Positions 23,301 to 31,599 of a stretch of 64,000 nt of DNA are shown piece by piece (within the stretch, counting starts at the first letter, position 1; each line of letters opens with the position of its first letter). A program made the translations under genes and the position numbers. The notes under the pieces were generated by a model, which saw only the letters and a program-made list of their open reading frames with translations, was not told where the DNA came from and ran no database searches. The stretch covers positions 248,001 through 312,000 of the forward strand of contig NW_004451869.1 of the NCBI RefSeq assembly GCF_000321225.1. The letters run 5' to 3'. This stretch comes from Odobenus rosmarus divergens (taxonomy: Eukaryota; Chordata; Mammalia; Carnivora; Odobenidae).

Positions 23301-26300
23301 CTTCAGGGAGAAAAACTGTGCGGCTGGGAGGACAGAGGCAGAAAGCAGCCTTTCCACCATATACACTGCACCTGTAGGATTCTGAAGTATGCAAATAAGG
23401 TCTCTAGTCAAAAAAGAAAATTTTAGGGGCCCCTGGCTGTCTCGGTCGGTAGGGCATGAGACTCTTGATCTCAGGCTCGTGAGCTCGAGCCCCATGTTGA
23501 ATGTAGAGATTACTTTGAAAATAAAATGAAATCTTTAAAATTAAACTTTTCTTAATTAATTTGTTAATTAATTACAGTAAGCTCTACACCCAACGTGGGG
23601 CTCAAACTCATGACCCTGAGATCCTGGAGTTGCACACTCTACCGACTGAGCCACCCAGGCGCCCCTGAAAATTTTGATTTTTAAATAAGCAAGGGGAAAG
23701 TTTTTTAGAAGTCACTCTACGGACAATGTTGTTAGCGTACACATCTCCTATTGCTCTCTGCATAGACCCCTAAGGGCCTGGGAGGCAGTAAATACGTATC
23801 ATTTAAGGGGAACCTGGCTGTAAATACAGCTGTCAGGAGTTTAAATAGAACCACAGCAAACTCCAGACTGGAGAATTCTACAGGATAAACAGTGTGATTT
23901 CTTTTTTTTAGTTTTTAAAGATTTTATTTTTAAGTAATCTCTGACACCCACTATAGGGCTCGAACCCACAACCCCAAAATCAAGAGTCGCACACTTTACC
24001 AACTGAACCAGCCAGGTGTCCCTCTTCTCTTTTCTTTCCTTTTTTCTAAAAAAAAAGTAAGCCTTTATTTCTTTGTTTCACAAATACAGTTGGCTGAGTT
24101 GGTTGCCAATATAATTTCTTCAGTAAATAAGCTTCAAGAAAAAAAAGATTAAATAGACTTAAAAGACTTTTAAAAGTCTTAGCAACTGGGGTGCCTGGCT
24201 GGCTCGGTCGGTAGAGCATGGGACTCTTGATCTCAGGGTCCTGAGTTCAAGCCCCATGTTGGGTGAGGAACCTACTTTAAAAAAAAATAAAAATAAAAAT
24301 CTTATCAACTGATTGCAACGTCTGGAACTTATCTGGATACTGATTCAAACAAATTTTTAAAAAATAAAATAAAAATCTAGGGTGCCAGGGCAGCTCAGTT
24401 GGTTAAGCAACTGCCTTCAGCTCAGGTCATGATCCTGGAGTCCCGGGATCGAGTCCCGTGTCGGGCTCCCTGCTCAGCAGGGAGTCTGCTTCTCCCTCTG
24501 ACCTCCTCCCTCTCGTGCTCTCTGTCTCTCATTCTCTCTCTCTCAAATAAATAAATAAAAAATCTTAAAAAAAATAAAAATTAAACAAAAATCTAATGAC
24601 ATTTATGAGATAACTGACAATTTGAACGCTGACTGGATATTTGGTAACATAAAGGGATTAGATTGTTCATTATTTTTAGGTGTGAAAATGATGTTGCATT
24701 TACTTTTTTTAAGGCCCTTTCTTTTTAAGATCTTATTTATTTATTTGAGAGACAGAGAGCACAAGTAGGCAGAGCGGCAGGCAGAGGGAGAGGGAGAAGC
24801 AGGCTCCCCACTGAGCAGAGAGCCCGATGTGTATCCCCGATGAGCAGAGAGCCAGAGTCCCAGGACCCTGGGACCATGACCTGAGCCAAAGGCAGACGCT
24901 TAACCAGCTGAGCCACCCAGGCGCCCCAAGGTCCTTATTTTTTTTTTTAAATACGTTCTGAAATATTTACTAATGAGATTAATAACGCTGGGAGTTGCTT
25001 AAAATTATTGAGGGGAGGGTGCAGGAAATGAACAAAACCAAACTGGCTGAGTTGGTAACTGAAGCTGGTATGCCTTACACGACTCCGTCCATTTCTGTGT
25101 ATGCCTAAAGGTCCTCCCAACAAAAGGTGTAACAAATGCAATGTGGCGTCTTACAGCTAAAAGAGACTTCAGTACTGACTTACAAAAGAATTTTGATACA
25201 AAATTAAGTGAAAGAAGGCAGAAAATACACACTGATCAAAACTGTGCAAAAATGTACTTGCACATGAATGAGGAAACAAGAAAAAAATGAAAAAGTTTAT
25301 CCAGACAGTAAAGGTACTGCCCAGTACAGCCATCCCCCCTTATCCATGTGGGATACATTCCAAGACCCCCAATGGATGCCTGAAACTACAGATAGAACCA
25401 AACCCCATATACACTATATTTATATTTTCTTTTGCATATCTATGATAAAATTTAATTTATAAATCAGGCGAGGTGGGCGCCTAGGTGGCTCAGTTGGTTA
25501 AGCGACTGCCTTCGGCTCAGGTCATGATCCTGGAGTCCCGGGATCGAGTCCCACATCGGGCTCCCTGCTCAGCAGGGAGTCTGCTTCTCCCTCTGACCCT
25601 CTTCCCTCTCGTGCTCTCTATCTCTCATTCTCTCTCTCTCAAATAAATAAATAAAATCTTTAAATAAATAAATACATAAATCAATCAATCAATCAGGCGA
25701 GGTGCCTGGGTGGCTTGGACAGTTAAGCATCCAACTCTTGATTTCAGTTTGGGTCATGTTCTCAGAATCCTGGGCTCGTGCCCCACATCAGCCTCCATGC
25801 TCAGTGCAGAGTCTGCTTTGGGATTTTCTCTCTCCTTCTCCCTCTGCGTGCGCGTGCGTGCGCGCACGCACACACACACACACACACACACACTCTCCCT
25901 CTCTCTCAAATAAATAACATCTTTAAAAAAAGTTTATAAATCAGGCACAATAAGAGGAACATTTTTACTTATCAGCAAAGGCTCTTTTGCCTAAAGGTTC
26001 AGTGTTATTACCAAAGAGGCTGACAAACAATCTAGTCCAGATGGTCCCAAATAACATCCGTGTAAGACTCCATCTCTTCTGCTCTGCTAGTCTGGTTTGT
26101 GTCACCATATTCTTGAAAACCAAAGGAAACTCCCTCATACCAATCACAGCACAGAGAAGCCAAGATGAGCACACTCACTTTTATCTTTGCGGCTCCTGTG
26201 AAATCCAAGCTGGGAATCTTTGTTGAGCCCCATACCCCAAACTTTCGTCACATCCTTAGTTTTAGAGGATAGCAGTGTGAATCCATAGCCACAGGCAACA

Positions 26301-29300
26301 GATGAAATCTGAAAGAGTTCCCATAAAGCATGAATTGATTTGTGGTATCAAGTTTTCTCTGCAATAAATGACAGGCTGTTTGCCCAATCAAAGAACACAT
26401 AGTATTGGGGCACCTGGGTGGCTCAGTCGGTTAAGCATCTGCTTTTGGCTCAGGTCATGATCCCAGGATCCTGGGATCGAGCCCTGCATCAGGCTCCCTG
26501 TTCAGTGGGGAGTCTGCTTCTCCCTCTCTCTCTCTTCCCCTCTCCCGACTTGTGTGTGCACATGCACACTGTCTCTCTCTCTCTCCCCCTCAAATAAATA
26601 AAATCTTAAAAAAAAAAAAACTGGACGAACCTAAAAAAAAAAAAAACCATTTCAGGGATGGAAAAATCAAAGGCAAATAAACTGAGAAAAGTTTATTTGT
26701 GAAAGACTGCTAGAACTTCAGGTAACAGGGAGGGGCGCCTGGCTGGCTCAGTCAGAAGAGCTTGCAACTCTTAATCTCGGGGTTGTGAGTTTAAGCCCCA
26801 CATTGTGTGTAGAGACTACTTAAATAAATAAAACTTAAAAAAAAAAAAGCGGGGGGAAGAAGAAGAAGAAACAAGAACTTAAGGCAACAACAGCAGGAAT
26901 CTGCAGACTTCCCGTCTGGGGTGCTCCATCAACTCCAACTCAGCACATGTGTTTTTTGTGGTCTTTTGGGGTTTGTTTGGGTTTTTTTTTTAAGATTTTA
27001 TTTATTTATTTGTCAGAGAGAAAGAGAGCACAAGCAGGGGAAGCAGCAGACAGAGGGAGAAACAGGCTTCCCGCGGAGCAGGGAGCCCGACGAGGGACTA
27101 GATCCCAGAACCCTGGATCATGACCTGGGCCGAAGGCAGACGCTTAAACAACTGGGCCACCCAAGCGTCCCAAGCACATATGTTTTAAAACGGCAGGGTT
27201 GACCATGAAAACCATCAACTTTGTTGCCACTTATTTTGGGGTAGAAGGTGAAAACTCATGCCCGTAGTGAACTCAGTAGGAAACAAACAAGGAAAATCCA
27301 CAACTTGGCCAGTCTGAGGTTATAATCCTGACCAGGGCAAGAGGAGAGGCAGACCAGGCAGAAGTGTAACGGAAAGCTCCTAGAAGTAAAATTGCCACGG
27401 AAGGCTCTGCACACATCCATGGCTGATTGGGAAACTGCGAGTGAACACGGGAGACCTGAGGACCCTGTACCAAGTAAAGCTGAAGCAGACGTGAGAACAG
27501 CCTGATCTTTGAATGTGGTCCCCAACCTTTACACAGAATCAAAGGTAGAAGGCAAAAACCTTATAAGCTTAAAGTGTGCACAACCTCTGCCCAAATCATT
27601 GGCTGACCCTAAAGGTATGCAGACAGAGGGCAACACTCAAGAAGCCAAGCTAAGGAAAGGGGGGTCTGGGGAACGACACAAATCAATAACTTGAACAAAG
27701 AGATCAGCGGCCATGCACAGCATGGAAGACTGTTTCTATACGTGAAGTCCACAAAAGTTACTAAAAAAAAAAAAAAAAAAGAAAACCAACAAACAAAAAA
27801 AAATCTCAAGGGAAAAATATCAGATTCCAAAACTATAAAATATCACCAAAAAGTCCAATTTTCAACCAAAAAGTACAAGACATGCAAAGAAACAAGAAAG
27901 TGTGACCTACACTGAAGGGACAAAAGCAGCCAAAAGAAACTGACATTAAGTGGACCCAGATGTTGGATTTATCAAAGATTTCAATAAACTATTGTTCAAA
28001 GAATATATTTTTTAAAGATTTATTTATTTGACAGAGAGATACACAGTGAGAGAAGGAACACAAGCAGGGGGAGAGGGAGAGGGAGAAGCAGGCTTCCCAC
28101 CGAGCAGGGAGCCCGTTGCGGGGCTTGATCCCAGGACCCTGGGATCATGACCTGAGCCGAAGGCAGACGCTTAACGAATGAGCTACCCAGGCGCCCCCAA
28201 AGAATGTTTTTAAAACCATGTTTAGGAGGCGCCTGGGTGGCTCAGTCAGTCAGGTGTCTGCCTTCAGCTCAGGTCATGATCCCGGGGTCCTGGGATGGAG
28301 CCCCGCATGGGGCTCCCTGCTCAGCTGGGAGCCTGCTCCTCCCTCTGCCTGCTTCCTCCTCTGCCTGCCACTCCCCCTGCTTGTGCTCTCTCTCTGACAA
28401 ATAAGTAAATAAAATCTTTAAAAATAAATAAATAAAATAAAATAAAAAATAAAACCATGTTTAAAAAACTTAAAGAAGGAACACCTGGCTGGCTCAATCC
28501 GTAGAGCATGCAACTCTTGATCTCAGGGCTGTGAGTTCGAACCCCACGTTGGGGGCAGAGATTACTCAAAATAAATAAATAAATAAGATCTTTAAAATAC
28601 AAAATTTATAGAGACCTAAAGGAAAATATGACGACAATGTCTTCACAACTATGGAATTTGAATACAGAAATAAAAACATTAAAAAGCTAAATGGAATTTC
28701 TAGAGTTGTAAAATACAGTAACCAAAATAAAGAATTCACTAACAGGCACAGAAGCAAATTTGAGATGACAGAAGAAAGAAGCAGTTAACCTGAAGAAATA
28801 TCAACTGAGATTATTCATTCTGAAGATCAGGGAAAAAAAATAAAAAACAGTGACTCAGAGACCTATGACCTATGAGACAGTATCAAGTTATCAACATCTA
28901 TGTAATGAGAACCCCAGGAGGGCAAGAGAGAAAGAACAGAAAAAAATGCTTAAAATAATGACAGAAAAGGGCACCTGGGTGGCTCAGTCGGTTAAGCAAC
29001 TGCCTTCAGCTCAGGTCACGATCCTGGAGTCCCGGGATCGAGTCCTACATCGGGCTCCCTGCTCAGCAGGGAGTCTGCTTCTCCCTCTGACCCTCTTCCC
29101 TCTCGTGCTATCTCTCATTCTCTCTTAAATAAATAAATAAAATCTTTAAAAAAAAAATAATGACAAAAAACTTACAAAATTTTTTTTATGTTTTATTTAT
29201 TTATTCATGAAAGTCAGAGAGAGAGAGAGGCAGAGGCAGAGGGAGAAGCAGGCTCCCCACCCAGCAGGGAGCCCGATGAGGGACTCGATCCCAGGACCCT

Positions 29301-31560
29301 GGGATCATGACCTGAGCCGAAGGCCGTTGCTCAACCATCTGAGCCACCCAGGCGCCCAGTAAACTTATCAAATTTTATGAAAAACATAAATCTACAGATC
29401 AAAGTTACTCAACAAGTCACAGTTAAACTGTTAACAAGTCTATCGCCATACCAGCCTGAAGGCACCGGATCTCGTCTATCTCAGAAGGAGAAAATCTTGG
29501 AAAGTATCAAAAGAAAATGGACTCATCAAGGACAAGAGAACAACAGTAAGATTAATAGCTAAGTTCTTATCAGAAACAAGGGAGACCAGAAACCAGAATG
29601 ACATATTCAAAGTGCTGAAAAGATAAAAACTGTCCACCAAGAATTAATTCTGTAAGCAGCAAAGCTATCCTTAAAAGAAAAGAAATAAAGGCCTTCCCAA
29701 ACAAAGAGAATTCAGCAAACCTGCCTTGACAAGTACTGAAGGAGTCCTTCAGGCTGAAAGGAAATGACAGGAAATGGTAACAAAAAAAGAAAAAAGAAAA
29801 TCAGAAGAAATGAAGAGCACCAGCTAAAGGAATTATAAAGGTAACCAGAAAACACTGCATGAATATCTTTTGTCTTTTTGTCTTTTAAATGATTCAAAAG
29901 ACAACTGCATAAAATAATAACTATAAAGTTGTACTACTAAGCTTAAAAAATGTAAATATATATCACAATAACCCCACAAGGGAGAGAAGAGAAACTGGAG
30001 CTTTATTGGAACAAAGTTGCTATAGTTTGTTTTTGTTTTTGTTTTCCGAATTAGGTCACTAATAACCTAACATAGACTGTGCCAAATTAAGATACATACT
30101 GTAATCCCAAGAAAAACCTCAAATACACAGCAAAACACCCAACGAAGGAATTTAAAAGGTACCCCAAAATACCTATTCAACACAAAAGAAGGCAACAAAG
30201 GACAAACAGAGAAACCAAAGACCTAAAGAAATAAATAGCAAGATGGCAGATGTGATCCAACCATATCAGTAATTACATTAAAAGGACATGGATTGAGTGG
30301 TATCAGTGAAAATGGTGGAGCAAAGAGAACGCTGGCCAACGTCAGAATCATTTTTTTCAGAACTCTGGAAATCAACCAAAGACTTAAAACAATCTAGGGA
30401 ATGTTTACTCGAGAAAAGCAGCTGAGTCTCAGTAAGAACAGCAAGCTTTGCAGCATTTCACACCTTGACCTATTCCCATCCACCTCTGCTCAGCTCTGCA
30501 GTAGCTCTTAAAGGCAACAGCTCACAATCACAGCGAAAACCGGCAGTCTAGCAGCCACTGGAAGAGGCAGAAAGGGTTTGGAAGAAAAGCTCCATTCCCA
30601 GGGCATTCTCATCTGATCTGTCTGGTGGTTCCCTGGAAGACCCCATGCACAAGGCTCTATTTATTTGACCTGACCCAGATATCACGCAGTGCAAACAGCC
30701 TTTTTCCCCAGGGATATTTGTTGAAAACAATCAGCAGCTAACGATGAACACTGCAGCTGCCTGAGGTGGTGGACAGCAGTTGGAGCAAATAATAGGTCCA
30801 CCAAGAAGTTACTAACGTGACCTGACATCAACTCCGCCCAGACAACAGCAGAATACACATCCCTTTCAAGCACACATGGAACATTGTCCAGAGAAGACCA
30901 TATGCTGGCCTATAAAACAAAGTCTCAATACTTAAAAGGGCTGAAATTAAAGAAAGTATATTCTGTAACCACAACGAAATTAAACTGTGACTGTGGTGAC
31001 AACCCCGACTCCGGGGGTGACGTGAGAATGACGCCTGTCTGGCCCGACAGGGGCACGTTTCGGCCACTCGTTAAATGTGAGCAGCGCCCTAACGCCCTCC
31101 CCTCCCGGGCCTGCAGCCCCCTCGAGGGTCCTCCTCCCCGACATTGGACCACCCAGCCTCCCAACTTCTCGCAGAGGGCCTCGGGGGGCAGCGGCGGAGG
31201 CCGGAGGGCGCGACGGAGGGAGAAAGCCCCGGCCCGCACCTTCTGGTCCAGCTCCAGGCGGTAGGGCACGGGCTGGATCCTGCGGGGCGGCCGCGAGCCG
31301 GCGCGGTGCTTGGGCCCAGCGCTGGGCAGCACGAAGGTGGGCACGCCCAGCGCCCCCGAGAAGCTGAAGCCCCACACGAAGATGCGGTCGGCCCGGGCCG
31401 CCCGCTCGCCCACGTACTGGAACACGGGTGCGTCCGCCTCGCACGAGCTCCGCGAGCGCCCGGCCGCCGTCCGGTGCCCTCGCCCCGGCCTCAGCCCTGG
31501 GCCCGGCCGGCTCAGCCGCCGCCCCAGCCGAGCCCCGGCCGCCAGCGCCGCCAGCGCCAT
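5262..31560 (-). CDS. RCC1L: RCC1L (WBSCR16), complete coding region, 11 exons
   Basis: The exons join as 31560-31240, 26308-26179, 22922-22794, 21713-21647, 20603-20552, 19754-19670, 18065-17884, 13455-13368, 12481-12308, 10467-10382 and 5339-5262. All introns are GT-AG and the phases agree. The total is 1392 nt, 463 residues plus TGA, against 464 in human as I remember it. The product is a mitochondrial RCC1-like seven-bladed propeller. Known roles (family knowledge) are exchange factor for the fusion GTPase OPA1 and mitoribosome / mitochondrial RNA processing. The N-terminus (about residues 1-35) is rich in Ala, Arg and Gly with almost no acidic residues, as in a matrix-targeting presequence. 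Blade motifs recur as CGYGF (exon 2), CGRAHSLILTDREG (exon 3), CGQDHSLFLTDKG (exon 6), CGGTGCAVLNGEG (exons 8-9), CGLSHFAALTNKG (exons 9-10) and CGVDHMVTLAKS (exon 11). No frameshift or premature stop was found. Confidence 0.96.
5385..5525 (+). repeat. MIR relic
   Basis: CTGGCTCTGCCTCTTGGTGG, then GTGACTTAACCTCCCCGAGC and GAGATGGGGATG, follow the MIR order. It lies just upstream of exon 11's acceptor, in intron 10. Confidence 0.65.
6170..6280 (-). repeat. Short tRNA-Lys-type SINE, minus
   Basis: AAGTAATCTCTACACCCGCC through CCGGGCGCCCC. It is the last SINE before the SINE-free stretch that reaches 15.75 kb. Confidence 0.85.
6610..6633 (+). other. G-quadruplex-forming run
   Basis: Four G-runs of at least four bases separated by single bases on the plus strand, in RCC1L intron 10. 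The RCC1L transcript carries the C-rich complement. Confidence 0.5.
8080..8200 (+). repeat. MIR-like relic
   Basis: CACACCTGAGTCTGACTGTG, GGGCCCTGCCTCTTACAGG and a CTTGAAGAGCTCACTGACC segment resemble a diverged MIR core. Confidence 0.45.
9540..9720 (+). repeat. LINE-1 3'-end-like relic
   Basis: AGTGGCTGCCTCTGGGACAG and a following T-rich segment resemble old L1M 3' ends. Identification is weak. Confidence 0.35.
10382..10467 (-). CDS. RCC1L: RCC1L coding exon 10 (residues 410-438)
   Basis: Acceptor CTCTGCAG|ACAAAG, donor GGAGG|GTAAGG. It encodes NKGELFVWGKNIRGCLGIGR and LEDQYFPWR, ending in phase 0. Confidence 0.95.
10870..11050 (+). repeat. Old mammalian interspersed repeat, class uncertain
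   Basis: GTGCTAGGAGCTGGGACAGG, GCCCCTGTCCTCACGGGGCT and AAAAAGTGCCATGAGGGAGG follow the order of a common ancient L2-like repeat. It lies in RCC1L intron 9. Confidence 0.4.
12308..12481 (-). CDS. RCC1L: RCC1L coding exon 9 (residues 352-410)
   Basis: Acceptor TAATGCAG|GAGAAG, donor ACCA|GTAAGT. It encodes GEGHVFVWGYGILGKGPNLV through to IRCGLSHFAALT, spanning parts of two blades. Confidence 0.95.
13368..13455 (-). CDS. RCC1L: RCC1L coding exon 8 (residues 323-352)
   Basis: Acceptor GATTCAG|GTGAAC, donor AATG|GTGAGA. It encodes VNVPRCLPFSGVGKVRQAAC followed by GGTGCAVLN. Gly352 is completed in exon 9. Confidence 0.95.
13590..14100 (+). repeat. Old interspersed repeat, class uncertain
   Basis: AGCATCAGGGAAGGACCTGG, then CAATGGGGAGCCAGCAGGGG, resembles the ancient repeat seen again near 19.3, 39.9-40.9 and 54.3 kb. 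Confidence 0.35.
15090..15475 (+). repeat. MLT1-like MaLR LTR
   Basis: Segments in the MLT1 order: GCCAGCTGCCATGTTGGGAG, AAGACCCAGCTAAGCCACCC, CAGAAACTGTGAGATAATAG and GTCATTTGTTACGCAGCAGT. Confidence 0.75.
15754..15959 (+). repeat. SINEC, plus
   Basis: Flanked by AATACATATTTAA on both sides. It is the left boundary of the tandem duplication. Confidence 0.9.
16089..16288 (+). repeat. SINEC, plus, inserted in duplication copy 1
   Basis: Flanked by ATGACATCTGGG and ATGACGTCTGGG. Copy 2 has the uninterrupted ATATGTCTGGG at the same place. Confidence 0.9.
16327..16509 (+). repeat. SINEC, plus, end of duplication copy 1
   Basis: Starts right after CCAGGGCA and its tail runs into TACATATTTAAAACCC. 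Confidence 0.9.
16659..16857 (+). repeat. SINEC, plus, end of duplication copy 2
   Basis: Follows AATAATCCAGGGCAGG. AATCCAGGGCAG recurs at 16856 as the original target-site duplication. Confidence 0.9.
16868..17040 (+). repeat. LINE-1 (L1M) 3' end
   Basis: AAATGTTCTGGAATTAGATG, ACTAAAAACCACTAAGTTCT and GAACGGTGAATTATGTC match the order of old L1 3' UTRs. Confidence 0.75.
17588..17807 (-). repeat. SINEC, minus
   Basis: Flanked by TGAAGAGGCTTTTG and TGAAGAGCCTCTTA. Its right end is 77 bp from RCC1L exon 7. Confidence 0.9.
17884..18065 (-). CDS. RCC1L: RCC1L coding exon 7 (residues 262-322)
   Basis: Acceptor CATGGCAG|GTCTGG, donor ACACAG|GTACGG. It encodes GLGHYHITSVPTKLAGDLAG, then NIVQVATHGDCCLAVSAEGG and LFGWGNSEYLQLAAVTDSTQ. 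It is the longest internal exon here and covers roughly one blade. An MIR-like relic and SINEs lie just outside it. Confidence 0.96.
18105..18245 (-). repeat. MIR relic, antisense
   Basis: CTACGTGCCGAGCATGGTGT and TAAACGCTTTACAAGTATCA follow the MIR reverse complement. It starts 40 bp outside exon 7's acceptor. Confidence 0.6.
19025..19199 (+). repeat. SINEC, plus
   Basis: GGGACGCCTGGGTGGCTCAG to an A-tail, followed directly by a T-rich (GTTTTTTT)n tract at 19200-19235. Confidence 0.9.
19236..19560 (+). repeat. Old interspersed repeat, class uncertain
   Basis: AGGCATTCCAGGCAAGGTCG and GTGTCAAGGCCCTCTGGCTA resemble the same ancient repeat as near 13.6 and 54.3 kb. Confidence 0.35.
19670..19754 (-). 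CDS. RCC1L: RCC1L coding exon 6 (residues 234-262)
   Basis: Acceptor ATCTGACAG|GTGG, donor AACAG|GTAGTG. It encodes VVCGQDHSLFLTDKGEVYSC followed by GWGADGQT, a complete RCC1 signature with both the CGxxHS and the WGxGxxGQ parts. Confidence 0.95.
20180..20285 (+). repeat. MIR/L2-like relic
   Basis: GACCACGTGCCAGGCACTGC, then AGGGATGGAAATAAAATAGC. Confidence 0.45.
20288..20309. repeat. (CA)n microsatellite
   Basis: About eleven CA units in RCC1L intron 5. Confidence 0.85.
20552..20603 (-). CDS. RCC1L: RCC1L coding exon 5 (residues 216-233)
   Basis: A 52-nt exon with acceptor GGCTTCAG|CGAAAG and donor GTCCAG|GTAAGA. It encodes SESHKVNRMQDFDGQVVQ and links two propeller blades. Confidence 0.93.
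20800..20902 (-). repeat. Short tRNA-Lys-type SINE, minus
   Basis: Preceded by CTTTGGTGATTTTT. That target copy recurs at about 20909 and 21119. Confidence 0.85.
20919..21117 (-). repeat. SINEC, minus
   Basis: Inserted beside the previous SINE. Flanked by CTTGGGTGATTTT and CTTTGGTGATTTT. Confidence 0.9.
21222..21334 (+). repeat. Short tRNA-Lys-type SINE, plus
   Basis: GGCTCAATGGGTAGAGCGTG to TTACTTAAAAATAAAATCTT. The head is slightly truncated. Confidence 0.85.
21647..21713 (-). CDS. RCC1L: RCC1L coding exon 4 (residues 194-216)
   Basis: A 67-nt exon with acceptor ATTCTTCAG|TCTTT and donor TACAG|GTGAGT. It encodes VFSMGNNSYGQCGRNVVENEIY, containing the RCC1 GxNxxGQCG motif. It is short, but its phase fits both neighbours. 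Confidence 0.94.
22068..22277 (-). repeat. SINEC, minus
   Basis: Flanked by GCCAAAGGTGTTTTT and GCCAAAGCTGCTCTT. Confidence 0.9.
22794..22922 (-). CDS. RCC1L: RCC1L coding exon 3 (residues 151-194)
   Basis: Acceptor TTTCAG|CC, donor GGAG|GTGAGT. It encodes TRGYEYVLEPSPVPLPLDRP and the blade signature CGRAHSLILTDREG. Both ends are split codons: Thr151 is shared with exon 2 and Val194 with exon 4. Confidence 0.95.
23427..23540 (+). repeat. Short tRNA-Lys-type SINE, plus
   Basis: GGGGCCCCTGGCTGTCTCGG head. It forms a near-palindrome with the following minus-strand SINE. Confidence 0.85.
23565..23666 (-). repeat. Short tRNA-Lys-type SINE, minus
   Basis: Tail-to-tail with the previous SINE. The pair is bracketed by GAAAATTTTAG and GAAAATTTTGA. 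Confidence 0.85.
23903..24022 (-). repeat. Short tRNA-Lys-type SINE, minus
   Basis: AAGTAATCTCTGACACCCAC to CAGCCAGGTGTCCC. Confidence 0.85.
24189..24303 (+). repeat. Short tRNA-Lys-type SINE, plus
   Basis: Flanked by AGTCTTAGCAACTG and AATCTTATCAACTG. Confidence 0.88.
24378..24576 (+). repeat. SINEC, plus
   Basis: AGGGTGCCAGGGCAGCTCAG head. AAAAATCTA is present on both sides. Confidence 0.88.
24723..24927 (-). repeat. SINEC, minus, with internal duplication
   Basis: Flanked by AAGGCCCTTTCTTTT and AAGGTCCTTATTTTT. The GATGTGTATCCCCGATGAGC region repeats TGAGCAGAGAGCC. Confidence 0.88.
25000..25260 (+). repeat. LINE-1 (L1M) 3'-end relic
   Basis: CTGGCTGAGTTGGTAACTGA, AGCTGGTATGCC and TTTCTGTGTATGCCTAAAGG follow old L1 3' ends. 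Confidence 0.55.
25473..25665 (+). repeat. SINEC, plus, nested in the Tigger fragment
   Basis: GGGCGCCTAGGTGGCTCAG head with a long ATAAATAAATA tail ending (AATC)n. Confidence 0.9.
25700..25931 (+). repeat. SINEC, plus, with embedded (CA)n
   Basis: ATCAGGCGAGGTG precedes both this SINE and the previous one. A GTGCG/CACA microsatellite at 25850-25893 has grown inside the CT block. Confidence 0.88.
26179..26308 (-). CDS. RCC1L: RCC1L coding exon 2 (residues 108-150)
   Basis: Acceptor CTCTTTCAG|ATTTC, donor A|GTGAGT, ending in phase 1. It encodes the CGYGFTLLSS turn and VWGMGLNKDSQLGFHRSRKDK. It has no start codon, so it was recognised by homology and by its exact fit to exons 1 and 3. Confidence 0.94.
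26407..26619 (+). repeat. SINEC, plus
   Basis: GGGGCACCTGGGTGGCTCAG to A-tail. It sits 100 bp upstream (transcript sense) of exon 2's acceptor, in intron 1. Confidence 0.9.
26732..26848 (+). repeat. Short tRNA-Lys-type SINE, plus
   Basis: GGCTCAGTCAGAAGAGCTTG to TTAAATAAATAAAACTT, followed by a (GAA)n tract at 26857-26872. Confidence 0.88.
26981..27170 (-). repeat. SINEC, minus
   Basis: Flanked by AGCACATGTGTTTT and AGCACATATGTTTT. Confidence 0.9.
28008..28197 (-). repeat. SINEC, minus, inside the L1
   Basis: Flanked by CAAAGAATATATTTT and CAAAGAATGTTTTT. Confidence 0.9.
28227..28443 (+). repeat. SINEC, plus, inside the L1
   Basis: Flanked by AAAACCATGTTTA at 28212 and 28452. Confidence 0.9.
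28478..28596 (+). repeat. Short tRNA-Lys-type SINE, plus, inside the L1
   Basis: ACACCTGGCTGGCTCAATCC to AAATAAATAAATAAATAAG. Confidence 0.88.
28969..29157 (+). repeat. SINEC, plus, inside the L1
   Basis: Flanked by AATAATGACAGAAAA and AATAATGACAAAAAA. Confidence 0.9.
29179..29358 (-). repeat. SINEC, minus, inside the L1
   Basis: Flanked by AACTTACAAAATTTT and AACTTATCAAATTTT. Confidence 0.9.
30331..30825. other. No certain feature; probably old repeat
   Basis: Sits between two L1 fragments in RCC1L intron 1. It has no open frame with recognisable features. Confidence 0.35.
30826..30990 (+). mobile_element. LINE-1 ORF2 fragment beside the RCC1L CpG island
   Basis: GACAACAGCAGAATACACAT, GCACACATGGAACATTGTCC and AACCACAACGAAATTAAACT match the order of the L1 ORF2 endonuclease/linker region. 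It ends about 250 bp from RCC1L exon 1, exactly where CpG-rich DNA begins. Confidence 0.75.
31240..31560 (-). CDS. RCC1L: RCC1L coding exon 1 (residues 1-107)
   Basis: ATG is at 31560 in the context GGAGGATGG and the donor is AAG|GTGCGGG. It encodes the presequence-like N-terminus, then QYVGERAARADRIFVWGFSFSGALGVP, the first propeller strand, and ends LELDQK. The exon lies inside a CpG island. Length differences from human fall in the low-complexity Arg/Gly stretch at about residues 17-45. Confidence 0.95.
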
Positions 31561-31575
31561 CCTCCGCTCCAGGCC

Positions 31576-31599
31576 TCAGCGCCTCCTGGAGGCCGCCAT
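31576..31599 (-). CDS. Short upstream ORF in the RCC1L leader, 7 codons
   Basis: Its ATG is the one inside the YY1 motif and it reads MAASRRR before TGA, 15 nt before the main ATG. If transcription starts upstream of it, it could reduce translation of RCC1L. If transcription starts within the motif it is not in the mRNA. Confidence 0.3.
   Translation of the reverse strand: MAASRRR

Larger units (their letters stand above)
25327..25965. mobile_element. Tigger-type DNA transposon fragment split by two SINEs
   Basis: CAGCCATCCCCCCTTATCC, GGGATACATTCCAAGACCCC and CCAATGGATGCCTGAAACTA are Tigger-like and preceded by TA. The body stops at TTTATAAATCAGGC (about 25456-25469), resumes as TTTATAAATCAGGCACAATA (25936) and is then truncated. 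Confidence 0.7.
27190..30330 (+). mobile_element. Old LINE-1 (L1M/HAL1-like) 5' part and ORF1 region, broken by SINEs
   Basis: Blocks follow the old L1 order: TACAAGACATGCAAAGAAAC (27873), a coiled-coil ORF1-like region (28600-28960), CAAAGTGCTGAAAAGATAAA (29607), GGAGTCCTTCAGGCTGAAAG (29741) and CCATATCAGTAATTACATTA (30262). Five SINEs interrupt it. Many stops, so not functional. Confidence 0.7.
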
